A stretch of 33,336 bases of DNA, from the NCBI GenBank assembly GCA_013360465.1, contig JABWBO010000067.1, positions 1-33,336 of the forward strand, given 5' to 3'. The notes under the pieces are model-generated. The model ran no database searches. It was given only the letters and a program-made list of their open reading frames with translations, and was not told where the DNA came from. Every line of letters begins with the position of its first letter. Position 1 is the stretch's first letter. Made by a program: the position numbers and the translations under genes. Of the stretch, positions 17,860-26,781 are shown piece after piece. Source of the stretch: Anaerolineae bacterium (GTDB lineage: Bacteria > Chloroflexota > Anaerolineae > Aggregatilineales > Phototrophicaceae).

Positions 17860-20074
17860 GGCGGAATCTCGAATGGTCCTGATGAGAAGCGCGGCGGGCG
17901 ACCCGGCGGGTCGCCCCTACGGAGCGTGGCGGCGGGCGCTGCTGCTGATCGTCCTGCTGCTGCCGACCCTCCTGCTGCCGCGCGGCGCAGCCAAAGCCGA
18001 CGCCCTGCGGCAGGACATCCCCGCCGGCTACCAGATGACCGCCGAAAATGAGCAGTTCCAGCTTTACATCGACCCGGCGACGCTGGCGTTCGAGCTGATG
18101 GACCGGCGCAGCGGCTACCTGTGGCATTCCGGCATCGACGAAACCGTCGAAGGCGACCGGCTGAACACCTCCTGGCGCGCCTTCGCCCAGAGCGGCGTCA
18201 GCATCGAGTACTTCGACGCCCGCGCCATCAACCGGCGCGTCTCCATCGCCAACGCCGATCACACGCTGGAGGTGACGCCGGTCGATCAGGGCGTCTCGGC
18301 ACAGGTGACATTCCTGGAATATGGCATCAGCCTCGCGGTCACTGTCCAGTTGGAGGCGGAAGGCGTGCGCGTCGAAGTACCAGGCGAGTCCATCCGCGAA
18401 GAAAACCCCGATTTCCGGCTGGGAAAGGTCTACCTCTACCCCTTCCTCGGCGCGACGCGGGGGAGCAGCATACCGGGCTACCTCTTTCTGCCCGATGGCA
18501 GCGGCAGCCTGATCCGCTTTGCCGATTCCACCAAAGCCCAGAACATGTTCTACGGGCGTTACTACGGAGACGACCTGGGGATGATCGCCGAACAGCCCTA
18601 CAACTTTCGCGTCATCGCGCCCTATGCGATTTCCTTCCCGGTCTTCGGCATGGTACACGGCGAAGCGGAACACGCCTTCCTCTCGGTCGTCGAACGCGGA
18701 GCCGCCTACGGCGAAATTCAGGCGCACCCGGCGGGCATCATCACCAACTTCAATTTCGCCTATAACGCCTTCATCTACAGCGAGACCTACTTCCAGGCGA
18801 CCAACCGCTCCGGCGCGGGCGTGACCCTCGTTCAGAACCAGCGTAACCGCTTCGACGCCGTGCTTCACTTTCGCTTTCTGACCGGCGAGGCGGCGAACAT
18901 CGTCGGCATGGCGCACAGCTACCAGCGTTATCTGGTCGATCACGGGCTGCTGCGTCGAAACGAACCCACCAACCCGAACATCGGTATGCGGCTGGAATTT
19001 CTCGGCGGCGACAAGGAAGAGGTGCTGCTGTGGAATCGCTTCATCCCGATGACTACGATCAGCCAGATGCGCGCCATCCTGGACGGGCTGCAAATCCCTA
19101 ATGCTGAGGTCATCTACTACGGATGGCAGCCCTTCGGCGCGACCGCCATGCCGCCCACCACGCTGGCGCTGGAAGGCGGCTTGGGCAGCGCAGGCGAGCT
19201 GCGTGCCCTGGCGGCGGACATCGAGTCTGCGGGCGGGCATTTCGCGCTCTACCTCGACCCGCAGGCGGCGCTGTGGGGTGAGCCGGGCTACTCGCCGCGC
19301 GGCGATCTGGCGATGGCGATCACCAGCGCCACGCTGTGGGGTTACAACCGCTTCGCCAGCCATTTCTTTCACATCGACACGCTGCGCCAGCGCTACTCCT
19401 CCTTCTCTGGCGATGTGGCGGCGCAGCCTGGGGTGGGACTGGCGCTCGACGGGATCGGCTGGACGCTCTACAGCGACCACCGCCAGCGCCAGCCCTTCAG
19501 CCGTGAGGATGCCATCGAGGCGTACCGCAGCCTGCTGGGGGAGACGCCGCTGCGCCTGAGCTTTTACCGCCCCAACGACTATGTCTTCAGCCTAGCGCAA
19601 GCCTACTATGACATCCCGCTGAGCGACAACGGCTACGTCTTCACGTCGGAACCCGCACCCTTCCTGCCGATTGTGCTGGCGGGCTACCTGCCCTATTACG
19701 GGTCGGCGCTCAATTTCTCGTCCAACCGGCAGGATGACCTGCTGCGCCACGTGGAGTTCGGCGTCTACCCGTCGTACTTCCTGACTCACGAAGCCACCGC
19801 CAATCTGCTCAGCACCAACTCCAACTGGATTTACACCTCGTCCTACGCCCAGTGGGGAGAACAGGTCCGCGAAACCTACCGCTGGATGAACGCTCTGCTC
19901 GCCCCGGTGCGGGGGCAGGAGATCGTCGCCCACGAACGCCTGGCGGAGGGCGTCTACGCCACCACCTACGCGCAGGGCGGGCACATCATCGTCAATTATA
20001 CCGACCAGCCCTTCGTCAGCGCTGAGATCAGCGTCGAGGCGAAGAACGCTGTGCTTGTGGAGAACACGCCATGA
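17852..20074 (+). CDS. DUF5696-like secreted protein, possible glycosidase fold
   Basis: The 740-residue protein starts at 17852, overlapping the previous gene by 8 bases. A hydrophobic stretch [15 protein letters not shown] (residues 28-42) followed by AAKA|DA gives a Sec signal with an unusually long N-region, because a palindromic repeat encoding [10 protein letters not shown] lies in frame at residues 15-24. The mature N-terminus ([28 protein letters not shown]) suggests a beta-sandwich like that of GH101- or GH36-type enzymes. From about residue 370, strands such as [22 protein letters not shown] and [11 protein letters not shown] (D533) suggest a TIM barrel. I infer a glycoside-hydrolase-like protein acting outside the cell. 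Overlap of 4 bases with the next permease couples it to transport. Confidence 0.72.
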   Translation: MAKAESRMVLMRSAAGDPAGRPYGAWRRALLLIVLLLPTLLLPRGAAKADALRQDIPAGYQMTAENEQFQLYIDPATLAFELMDRRSGYLWHSGIDETVEGDRLNTSWRAFAQSGVSIEYFDARAINRRVSIANADHTLEVTPVDQGVSAQVTFLEYGISLAVTVQLEAEGVRVEVPGESIREENPDFRLGKVYLYPFLGATRGSSIPGYLFLPDGSGSLIRFADSTKAQNMFYGRYYGDDLGMIAEQPYNFRVIAPYAISFPVFGMVHGEAEHAFLSVVERGAAYGEIQAHPAGIITNFNFAYNAFIYSETYFQATNRSGAGVTLVQNQRNRFDAVLHFRFLTGEAANIVGMAHSYQRYLVDHGLLRRNEPTNPNIGMRLEFLGGDKEEVLLWNRFIPMTTISQMRAILDGLQIPNAEVIYYGWQPFGATAMPPTTLALEGGLGSAGELRALAADIESAGGHFALYLDPQAALWGEPGYSPRGDLAMAITSATLWGYNRFASHFFHIDTLRQRYSSFSGDVAAQPGVGLALDGIGWTLYSDHRQRQPFSREDAIEAYRSLLGETPLRLSFYRPNDYVFSLAQAYYDIPLSDNGYVFTSEPAPFLPIVLAGYLPYYGSALNFSSNRQDDLLRHVEFGVYPSYFLTHEATANLLSTNSNWIYTSSYAQWGEQVRETYRWMNALLAPVRGQEIVAHERLAEGVYATTYAQGGHIIVNYTDQPFVSAEISVEAKNAVLVENTP
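17896..17916. repeat. In-frame palindromic repeat inside the DUF5696 gene
   Basis: GGGCGACCC (17896-17904), loop GGC, GGGTCGCCC (17908-17916), then CTAC. It matches the intergenic palindrome at 10542-10562, with a compensated base-pair change (A:T to C:G) in the stem. It is translated as AGDPAGRPY. No in-frame start lies between it and the signal helix, so the gene must use a start upstream of it. Confidence 0.75.
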
Positions 20075-20955
20075 CAGGACGAGGGTCGTTCCGCCCCGAA
20101 ATCAGCCTGCGCGTTCGCGAAGCTCTGCACGGCTATGGCTTCATCCTCATCTGGGTCCTGGGTTTCGCGTTGTTCACGGCGCTGCCGCTCGCCCAGACCT
20201 TCCACTACAGCGTCAACCAGGTCACGGTGACCGCCGCCAGCATCAATCTGAGCTTTGTGGAGTGGGCGAACTACACCCGCGCCCTGTTCACCGATCCTAA
20301 CTTCGTCGAACTGCTGGTCGGCTACACCATCGAAACCCTCGTCTCGGTCCCCATCGTGCTGATCTTCGCCATGATCATCGCCATGTTCCTGAACCTCAAG
20401 TTCCGGCTGAAGGGCGTGTTCCGGGTCATCTTCTTCCTGCCTATCGTCATCACCAGCGGACCCGTCATCAAGGAACTGACGGCTCAGGGGGCGGCTTCCG
20501 CGCCGGGCATCGCCAGCCTTCCGGCAGTCGTCGAATTCCTGGAACAGCTGCCGCGCGCGCTGCGCACCCCGGTCGAATACCTGCTCACCTCGTTCATCCT
20601 CATCCTGTGGTTTTCCGGCGTGCAAATCCTGATCTATCTGTCCAGCCTGCAAAAGGTGGACCGCAGCATCTATGAGGCGGCGGCGATTGACGGAGCATCG
20701 AGCTGGGAGATCTTCTGGAAGATCATCCTGCCCTCGCTTTCGACGGCGACGGTGGTCAACGCCGTCTACACCATCGTCACCCTTTCACATTTCTCGGAAA
20801 ACAAGGTCATCCGCTACATCTACGATCAGACTTACGACGTGCAGGGCGGCATCGGCTACGCCAGCGCGCTGGCGTTCATCTACTTCGGCGTGATGATCAT
20901 CTTGCTGGGGATCGTCTATCTGTTTCTGATGCAGTGGGCGAAAAGGAAGGCGTAA
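20071..20955 (+). CDS. Sugar ABC transporter permease, MalF type (pair 2)
   Basis: The 294-residue protein starts in a 4-base overlap (ATGA) with the DUF5696 gene. It has about six membrane segments, starting [20 protein letters not shown]. The EAA loop is [20 protein letters not shown] with ILPSLS. An insertion of about 35 residues ([20 protein letters not shown] and after) lies between helices and is probably external. It resembles permeases that accompany DUF5696 proteins in large carbohydrate operons. Its partner starts 4 bases downstream. Confidence 0.92.
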   Translation: MTGRGSFRPEISLRVREALHGYGFILIWVLGFALFTALPLAQTFHYSVNQVTVTAASINLSFVEWANYTRALFTDPNFVELLVGYTIETLVSVPIVLIFAMIIAMFLNLKFRLKGVFRVIFFLPIVITSGPVIKELTAQGAASAPGIASLPAVVEFLEQLPRALRTPVEYLLTSFILILWFSGVQILIYLSSLQKVDRSIYEAAAIDGASSWEIFWKIILPSLSTATVVNAVYTIVTLSHFSENKVIRYIYDQTYDVQGGIGYASALAFIYFGVMIILLGIVYLFLMQWAKRKA

Positions 20956-20958
20956 AGG

Positions 20959-21900
20959 ATGCAGCAGGTCCTCCATCACCCCATCATCGAGCGCCTGCGC
21001 GGGCTGCTGTTCGGCAGCCGTGCCCGTCGCGGGCTGACCTTCACCGCCGCCCTGTACGCGCTGCTCATCGCCATCGGCTTCGTCTACCTGCAGCCCCTCC
21101 TCTTCATGTTCATCACCAGCATCAAAAGCCCGAACGACCTGCTCAACCCGATGGTCCAGTGGGTCCCGACCGAGCTTTACCTGGGCAACTACCTCAAGGC
21201 GTACCGGGTGCTGGATTACCCCAACACGCTGGTGACATCGGTCCTGATCAGCATGACGCCGTCGCTGCTGCAAACCGCCGTCGCCTCGCTGGTCGGCTAT
21301 GGACTGGCGCGCTACCGCTTCTGGGGCAAGCCGCTGATCTTCGCGCTGCTCCTCGCCACCTTCATCATCCCGCCGCAGAACACGGTCATTCCGCAAATGC
21401 TGACTTATCGCGACCTGGGGCTGCTGGGGAACCCGCTGGCGCTCATCCTGCCGGCGCTGATGGGACAGGGTTTCAGAAGCGCCATCTTCGTGCTGATCTT
21501 CTACCAGAGCTTCATCTCGCTGCCCAAAGTGCTGGAAGAATCAGCGCGGCTGGATGGCGCGTCAGACCTGCGCATCTTCTTCACCATCGCCGTGCCGTCT
21601 GCGCTGCCGGCATACATCGTCTCGTTCATCTTCTCCACCGTCTGGTACTGGAACGAGACCTTTCTGACCGCCATCTTCCTGGAGGGCGGCGTGACCACCC
21701 TGCCGATGCAGCTGTCGCGCTTCACCCAGGCGTACGAAAACCTCTACCCACCGGGGACGGTCAACATCTTCGATCGGCTTAATGAAGCGGTGAAGATGAG
21801 CGGCACATTCCTGAACATCCTGCCGCTGCTGGTGATCTATTTCGTCCTCCAGCGCTGGTTCGTCGAATCAGTGGAGATGACCGGCATCACCGGCGAGTGA
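20959..21900 (+). CDS. Carbohydrate ABC transporter permease, MalG type (pair 2)
   Basis: The 313-residue protein has membrane helices beginning LTFTAALYALLIAIGFVYL. The conserved loop reads VLEESARLDGASDLRIFFTI followed by AVPSALPAY; the usual EAA is ESA here. It closes the transporter operon. A 10-bp inverted repeat that overlaps its stop codon probably ends the transcript. The second pair means the operon carries two complete permease heterodimers, with only one binding protein inside the overlapping run. Confidence 0.92.
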   Translation: MQQVLHHPIIERLRGLLFGSRARRGLTFTAALYALLIAIGFVYLQPLLFMFITSIKSPNDLLNPMVQWVPTELYLGNYLKAYRVLDYPNTLVTSVLISMTPSLLQTAVASLVGYGLARYRFWGKPLIFALLLATFIIPPQNTVIPQMLTYRDLGLLGNPLALILPALMGQGFRSAIFVLIFYQSFISLPKVLEESARLDGASDLRIFFTIAVPSALPAYIVSFIFSTVWYWNETFLTAIFLEGGVTTLPMQLSRFTQAYENLYPPGTVNIFDRLNEAVKMSGTFLNILPLLVIYFVLQRWFVESVEMTGITGE

Positions 21901-21933
21901 GGGCTGCACCGTCTGCCGCGTGCGCAGCCCTCA
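21898..21933. terminator. Inverted repeat at the end of the transporter operon
   Basis: TGAGGGCTGC (21898-21907) pairs perfectly with GCAGCCCTCA (21924-21933). It overlaps the stop codon of the last permease and lies before the convergent orphan gene. No T-run follows, so if it ends transcription it is not a canonical intrinsic terminator. Confidence 0.45.
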
Positions 21934-21946
21934 GCGAAAGACGCGG

Positions 21947-22354
21947 TTACTCCGTCGGGAAGGGGAAGACGATCACATCGCGGATGTCGGCGGCATTGAG
22001 CAGGAGCATCGCTACCCGGTCAAGATGCAGCGTGAAGCTGGTCGCCGGCGGCATACCGAACATCAGGACACGCGCTGCGCCGCTGCGCGGCACGCCATTG
22101 GGCGCGGCGCACGCCGGGTCATTTTCCTCGCGGCAGCCGCTGGCGAGAGTAATGCCGTTGATCACCAGTTCAAACCGTTCGATCCGCTCCGAGCCGGGCG
22201 GCGTCGTGATCACGAAGTTCGGTTGGATCAGCGCAGGCAGGATCGCCTGCTGGTAAACCATCCGCATCACCTCTTCGGCGCTGCGGCATGTCGCCAGATC
22301 AGCGGCGCGTACCCCTGCCGCCTCCGCCACCGCACAGGCTTCATCCAGCGGCAT
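21947..22354 (-). CDS. Orphan protein of 135 residues, function unknown, possibly a 3' gene remnant
   Basis: I do not recognise this protein. It has no signal peptide or membrane segment. The C-terminal half contains beta-like stretches (ERFELVINGITLASG, TSFTLHLDRVAMLLLN) and two cysteines around a GCREENDPAC segment, which could form a disulfide outside the cell. An in-frame stop lies 18 bases before the start, and a composite palindrome begins 39 bases upstream. The missing signal sequence next to a mobile palindrome suggests the original 5' end was lost. It converges on the transporter operon. Confidence 0.45.
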   Translation of the reverse strand: MPLDEACAVAEAAGVRAADLATCRSAEEVMRMVYQQAILPALIQPNFVITTPPGSERIERFELVINGITLASGCREENDPACAAPNGVPRSGAARVLMFGMPPATSFTLHLDRVAMLLLNAADIRDVIVFPFPTE

Positions 22355-22392
22355 CGTCTCAGAGCGTGTCTACAAAGCCGGTTTTCACACAA

Positions 22393-22471
22393 CCTCACCC
22401 CGGAAACCTGACGGTTTCCTGCCCCTCTCCAATTGGAGAGGGGCGGTTGAGCGCAGCGAAACGGGGTGAGG
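22393..22471. repeat. Composite palindromic element, 79 bp
   Basis: The outer arms CCTCACCCCG (22393-22402) and CGGGGTGAGG (22462-22471) are perfect inverted repeats of 10 bases. Inside are two more perfect hairpins, GGAAACC/GGTTTCC (22402-22408, 22413-22419) and GCCCCTCTCC/GGAGAGGGGC (22421-22430, 22435-22444). This is a MITE- or REP-like unit related to those at 1745-1779 and 10782-10813. It separates the orphan frame from the TPR remnant. Confidence 0.75.
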
Positions 22472-23600
22472 AACGTGGGCGCTGCCTATCATTCATTGAA
22501 GGAATACGCCGCTGCACAGGGCAGTTTTGCCCAGGGGCGGGCGATTGCCGAGCGCATCGCGCATACAGCGCTGATCGCAAACTTCACCTGGAACCAGGGG
22601 GCGCTCGCTTCCGCGCAGTTTCAGCACCACGACGCCTTCGCGCTGCTGCGTCGGGCGCTCATCCAGATCGAAGATAACCATCTCCTGCCCCAAAAGCCCC
22701 ATGCCCTCAACTTCCTGGCGAAAGCTTACCTGCGCTTTGAGCGTGCCGATCTGGCGGAGAAGTGCTTTCTGATGGCGCTGCGCGTCCCCGGCGTTTCGCT
22801 GTCCCAGACGGCGCACGCCCTGTGCGGGCTGCTGCTGTGCGGGCTGCTGCTGAGCGCCCTGATGACGACGCATTTCATCATCGGCGACAACGATGTGGAG
22901 ACGACGCTGACGGCGCTGAAAACCCTGAAACCACACATTCCTGTGCGCTCGCCGGCGTTGTTCGCCCTGCCGCCCGGCGATGCCGCCGCCCATCTGGAAC
23001 GGGAAGCTGCCGCCCTTCAGCACGAACTGGATCACCTGCCGGCGCTGGCGCGCTATCGTGTCGTCGAAGCGCTGACCTACTGGCTGCACGAACGGAGCGC
23101 GGCATCGGATGCGGCGGGGAGGACAGAACTCAGCCTGCCCTCCTGATTACCTGTGCCTCAGAGAAGGGATCGCCCATCTGCAGGCGGCGCTCACCATCGC
23201 CGAGCGCGAAGACGATCAGCATTTGATCGCGACATGGGTGAACAACCTTGGTTTGGCGTATGCCCTCGCCAACCGCCGCGAAGAGGCGCTCCAGCATTTT
23301 ACGCGGGCACTGCGTATGCACAGCGCAGCGGGCGACCGCCGCGCCGAAGGGCTAACACTCGGCAACCTCGCCAACCTGCTGGTAGACCACCAGGATGCCA
23401 TCAAAGCCGATGATCGCGACTCAGGTGGGTGATCGCGCCAACATTGGCATTTGGTCGAGTAATCTGGCGAGCGTCGCCGCCGTCCTGGGCGACCGCGCCG
23501 GCGCTGCTCAGAATCAGACAGCGACGCGCTGATGCCCGCCGGGCTGGCGCTGATCGTCTGGGGGTGGCGCACGCCAACCGACGGTTCGATTTGAAGCCGG
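22466..23600 (+). pseudogene. Decayed TPR-repeat protein gene
   Basis: Tetratricopeptide-like sequence continues across three reading frames. Frame one (22466-23146) holds TPR helices such as LNFLAKAYLRFERADLAEKCF. It begins inside the palindrome arm and contains a 15-base tandem slip giving GLLLCGLLL. Frame two (about 23109-23432) has IATWVNNLGLAYALANRREEALQHFTRAL. After a further shift near 23415 the text continues as GDRANIGIWSSNLASVAAVLGDR and stops at about 23532. Such repeats are typical of TPR parts of large signalling ATPases or regulators. Two frame breaks and the absence of an N-terminal domain show it is no longer a working gene, though short peptides could be made. Confidence 0.7.
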
Positions 23601-23610
23601 GCGGCTGCGC

Positions 23611-24930
23611 TCACTGGACGAACAGGCGGACTCCCCAGGGCGGCAGGTCCAGCGCCGTCGGCTGGCGCAGTTCTGCGCGCTGACCGCTGAAGAAGTCGCT
23701 GTAGACGCCTTCGAAGAGCGTCTCTTCGAACGTCACCGCCTGCGCCTGCGCCGAAAAGTTGAAGACGGCAAAGACCTTGTCGCGCTCCTTCTGGCGGACG
23801 AAGCTCAACACCTGAGCGGGGGCGCTGTTGGGGACGCGGATCATCCGCGCCCCCCACGCGGCATTCCACAGCGCGCTGTTGCGCTGTTTCAAAGCGAGTA
23901 GCTGCCGGTACAGATCGCCGTGCGGGTGTTCCGCCCAGACGATGGGGTCTTTCTCGAAGAACGCCAGCCGCTTGTTGTAACCCGCCTCCTGCCCGTTGTA
24001 GATCAGCGGCATGCCTTCGCCGATCACCGAAAGCGCCATCGCGGCGTGCAGGCAGTCGCCGAACTGCTCGAACTCCGTGCCATCCCAGGCATTCTTGTCG
24101 TGGTTGCTCACGAACATCATGCGCATGATGTCGGCGGGGTACGCCTTTTCGTTCCAGGAATAGTAGCGGTACAGGCTGTTCACGTCCGCCGCGCCGCGCG
24201 CGATGCTGGTCAGCGCGTCATACCATGTCCAGGCATAGGTCATGTCAAAGGCTTCGGCATGGAGGTCGGTCGCCTCCCATTCCGCCAGCATGAACACCGG
24301 CTTGATGGCGTCAAGCTCGCGGCGGGCGTTGTTCCAGAAGTCGAGCGGCACGAACCCGGCGACATCGCAGCGATAACCATCGATGTCGGCTTCGCGGACC
24401 CAGTACTTGAGGGCGTCGGTCATATAGCGGCGCACCTCCGGTCGGCTGTAATCCAGCTCGATGATGTCGTGCCAGTCCCACCAGGGCGTGGGGTGAAACT
24501 CGCCCTTCCAGTCGCGGGCGTACCATTCCGGGTGTTCGGCGACCAGCGGGTTATCCCACGCCGTATGGTTGGCAACCCAGTCGAGGATGACGTACATGCC
24601 CAGGGCATGGGCGGCGCTGACGAACTGCTTCAGATCGTCCAGCCCGCCAAATTCGGGATTCACGCCGTAGTAGTCGCGCACCGCATAGGGGCTGCCCAGC
24701 GTGCCCTTGCGGTTCATCACACCAATGGGGTGTATCGGCATCAGCCAGAGGATAGCGACGCCCAACGCCTTCAGCCGGGGTAGGTGGGCGATGGCAGCCT
24801 GAAACGTGCCGGCTTCGGTGAACTGGCGAGTGTTGATCTGGTAGATGGTGGCGTTCTTCGACCATTCAGGATGCCTGATCCTGACGTAGGGAGTCGGCTG
24901 ATAACGGCTTAGATCGGCGCTTGTGGACAC
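23611..24930 (-). CDS. GH13 alpha-amylase-family enzyme
   Basis: The chosen start is GTG at 24930, with AGGGG 7 bases upstream, giving 439 residues; another GTG at 24954 would add 8. The protein has the GH13 TIM barrel: GVAILWLMPIHPIG (region I area), ILDWVANHT, then nucleophile D189 in DGYRCDVAGF, acid/base E217 in MLAEWE and D278 in FVSNHDKN. A short C-terminal beta domain closes it (PWGVRLFVQ). There is no signal peptide, so it hydrolyses or rearranges alpha-glucans inside the cell, for example maltodextrin or glycogen. Subfamily not resolved. It is convergent with the TPR remnant and divergent from a Crp/Fnr gene, with no obvious link to the beta-glucan enzymes. Confidence 0.88.
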   Translation of the reverse strand: MSTSADLSRYQPTPYVRIRHPEWSKNATIYQINTRQFTEAGTFQAAIAHLPRLKALGVAILWLMPIHPIGVMNRKGTLGSPYAVRDYYGVNPEFGGLDDLKQFVSAAHALGMYVILDWVANHTAWDNPLVAEHPEWYARDWKGEFHPTPWWDWHDIIELDYSRPEVRRYMTDALKYWVREADIDGYRCDVAGFVPLDFWNNARRELDAIKPVFMLAEWEATDLHAEAFDMTYAWTWYDALTSIARGAADVNSLYRYYSWNEKAYPADIMRMMFVSNHDKNAWDGTEFEQFGDCLHAAMALSVIGEGMPLIYNGQEAGYNKRLAFFEKDPIVWAEHPHGDLYRQLLALKQRNSALWNAAWGARMIRVPNSAPAQVLSFVRQKERDKVFAVFNFSAQAQAVTFEETLFEGVYSDFFSGQRAELRQPTALDLPPWGVRLFVQ

Positions 24931-25056
24931 TTTTCGTCCCCTATCGAAACTCACACCAGACAGTTTTCAGCCCGCGATTATGCCCCGGATGTGCCCCGTC
25001 GTCACGGGCGATACGGCGCTTGCCCGGCGGTCATATCAAAACCGGACGAAATACGC

Positions 25057-25062
25057 TATACT
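25057..25062 (+). promoter_or_regulatory. Possible -10 box for the first Crp/Fnr gene
   Basis: TATACT is a 5 of 6 match to the -10 consensus, 34 bases before the chosen start codon. The matching -35 region is poor, so it may need an activator. The site is weakly supported. Confidence 0.35.
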
Positions 25063-25096
25063 GCTGATCGTCGTCAGCAATGTTCTCCGATACAAC

Positions 25097-25798
25097 ATGG
25101 TCGCTGCTCTGCAAATCTCGCTCGACAACCTGCGTGATATTCCCGCTTTTCATGCGCTGCCCGACGAGCAGTTGATGAGCCTCGCCGCCGTCATGGTGCG
25201 CCGGCAGTATGCTGCGGGACACATCATCTTCATGGAAGGTGATCAGGCAGAATCGCTCTGGTTCGTCGCCTCTGGGCGGGTCAAGATCATCAAGCAGTCG
25301 CTCCATGGACGTGTGCAGGGTCTCTGCCTGATGGATCGCGGCAAATGCTTCGGCAGCTGCCCGCTCTTCGACATGGCAAAAAACCCGGCGACCGCCCAGG
25401 CGCTCAACGATGTCACCCTGTTCGTCCTGCCTGAAGCGGCGCTGGAACACATGAAGGCGCACGACCCACACCTGGTCAAGGCGCTGCTGCACATCTACAG
25501 CCAGCGGCTTGAACACCTGGCACGGGTGAGCGAGGTCCTTGGCGCGTGGACCGTCCCGGATCGCATCAACGACAGCCTGCTCACCTACGCTGATCGCGAT
25601 GCGCGCGATCCGGTTGTTGAGCTGACGCAGGAGAAGCTGGCATCCCTTTCCGGAACCGTCCGCGAGGTTGTCTCCCGTCACCTCAGGCTTCTGGAAAAGG
25701 CGGGAATCGTCCGCATCGAACCGAGACGCATTGTGATCCTGAATATCGACGCGCTGATGCCTCCCTGCGCTTGTGAAGACCAGCGCAAGCCCGCATGA
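25097..25798 (+). CDS. Crp/Fnr-family transcriptional regulator 1
   Basis: The chosen start MVAALQISLDNL at 25097 gives 233 residues. The longer frame to 24923 would run through the intergenic promoter region. The ribosome binding site is weak. Residues 10-125 form the cyclic-nucleotide-binding-like beta barrel (RRQYAAGHIIFMEGDQAESLWFV, written here as AAGHIIFMEGDQAE and SLWFV). Residues 165-220 carry the winged helix with recognition helix in LASLSGTVREVVSRHLRLLE. N-terminal clustered cysteines of oxygen-sensing FNR are absent, so it is not a classical iron-sulfur FNR. It lies 76 bases upstream of a second Crp/Fnr gene and near nosZ, so control of N2O or other anaerobic respiration genes is likely but inferred. 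Confidence 0.88.
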   Translation: MVAALQISLDNLRDIPAFHALPDEQLMSLAAVMVRRQYAAGHIIFMEGDQAESLWFVASGRVKIIKQSLHGRVQGLCLMDRGKCFGSCPLFDMAKNPATAQALNDVTLFVLPEAALEHMKAHDPHLVKALLHIYSQRLEHLARVSEVLGAWTVPDRINDSLLTYADRDARDPVVELTQEKLASLSGTVREVVSRHLRLLEKAGIVRIEPRRIVILNIDALMPPCACEDQRKPA

Positions 25799-25814
25799 CG
25801 TGATTTAAGTCACA
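25799..25814. promoter_or_regulatory. Crp/Fnr-type site upstream of regulator 2
   Basis: CGTGATTTAAGTCACA matches TGTGA-N6-TCACA at 9 of 10 positions. A possible -10 box TATTCT at 25836-25841 would put its centre at -41.5 from the start site, the classical position for class II activation by Crp/Fnr proteins. Confidence 0.65.
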
Positions 25815-25874
25815 TCGTCACACTGTACATCCTCCTATTCTGGCATCATGGCATCTGTTGCTCCTAGGTAAGCC

Positions 25875-26567
25875 ATGACTGTAAATGCAGACTTGTTAGC
25901 CAAAAGTCGGATCTTCGCCGCGCTCAGCCCACGCACGCAGCGCAGCATCGCTGAAGAAGCGAGGCTGGTGGAATTCTCTGAGCATGTCGATCTCTACCAT
26001 CAGGGCGATCCACCTGCGCCCCTGTTCATCCTGCAAACGGGCAGGGTGAAGCTCTACCGGCAGTCGAAGGAAAACTGTCAGATCCTCGCCCTGCCGATTC
26101 CGGGCGACTGCCTGGGCGCAGAATCGCTGCCCACCGGAGCTGCCAGCCCCTACTCGGCGACGACGCTCACCCCCACCCTCGCCGTCACGCTGTCGCCGGA
26201 AATCCTGCAGGTCTTGATGGACGAACACCCGGACTTTCAGGAGATGTTCCTGCGCCTGATCACCGAACGCCTGAAGCAGTTCGTCACCCTGGTACACGAT
26301 CTGGCGTTTCGCGACGTGACCTCGCGGCTGGCAACGGTGCTGCTGGCGCGCGCCGACACTGAAGGTCAGGCGGTGGAAGGCGGCATCCTCTTCGAACGCC
26401 TGCTTTCGCAGCAGGAATTCGCCGACATGGTCGGCACAGCACGCGAGGTCGTCTACCGCACCTTTAAGCGGCTCGAAGACGACGGGTTGATCAGCCTGTC
26501 GCGCTATAACATCCTCATCCGCGACCCCGCCGCGCTGCGCGCCATCTCCCAGCAGGAAACTCGGTAG
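25875..26567 (+). CDS. Crp/Fnr-family transcriptional regulator 2
   Basis: The 230-residue protein has the usual layout: effector barrel with HVDLYHQGDPPAPLFIL and GRVKLYRQSKENCQILALPI (residues 35-75), a long dimerisation helix, and a C-terminal winged helix with LLSQQEFADMVGTAREVVYRTFKRL split as LLSQQEFADMVG and TAREVVYRTFKRL. There is no Fnr cysteine cluster. A Crp/Fnr site lies in its own promoter, which suggests activation by regulator 1 or autoregulation. It is directly upstream of nosZ, whose promoter contains a similar palindrome, so this gene is the best candidate regulator of the nos cluster, as DNR/NNR-type proteins are in denitrifiers. Confidence 0.9.
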   Translation: MTVNADLLAKSRIFAALSPRTQRSIAEEARLVEFSEHVDLYHQGDPPAPLFILQTGRVKLYRQSKENCQILALPIPGDCLGAESLPTGAASPYSATTLTPTLAVTLSPEILQVLMDEHPDFQEMFLRLITERLKQFVTLVHDLAFRDVTSRLATVLLARADTEGQAVEGGILFERLLSQQEFADMVGTAREVVYRTFKRLEDDGLISLSRYNILIRDPAALRAISQQETR

Positions 26568-26664
26568 CTTCCACGATATGCCGCTCCATGCCGCCTCACA
26601 TCCCTGACATCAGGGGACCGCTCACCGCGCCCTGACGAAAGTGTGCTGTCCTCGAAAACTCTAA

Positions 26665-26680
26665 TGTGACTTGGGTCACA
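26665..26680. promoter_or_regulatory. Crp/Fnr-type site in the nosZ promoter
   Basis: TGTGACTTGGGTCACA is a perfect TGTGA-N6-TCACA palindrome. A CACAAT at 26701-26706 could be a -10 box placing the site at about -40.5. A better TACAAT lies at 26715-26720 but gives -54.5. The site strongly suggests control by one of the two adjacent Crp/Fnr proteins. Confidence 0.7.
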
Positions 26681-26718
26681 CAATGGTTCGTGAAGTGTGG
26701 CACAATAGGGGCAGTACA

Positions 26719-26737
26719 ATACCGCGTGGGGCGGTAT
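26719..26737 (+). promoter_or_regulatory. Hairpin in the nosZ leader
   Basis: ATACCGC (26719-26725) and GCGGTAT (26731-26737) form a 7-bp perfect stem with a 5-base loop, 45 bases before the nosZ start. It may protect the 5' end of the message. Confidence 0.35.
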
Positions 26738-26781
26738 GCGAAGCATTTTTCGAAGCTCTTTATAAGGAGAAGAGAGAACCT

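Noticed and set aside
24923-25096. N-terminal extension of Crp/Fnr regulator 1
   Set aside because: The extra residues have no family similarity and cross the divergent promoter region, including a good -10 box.
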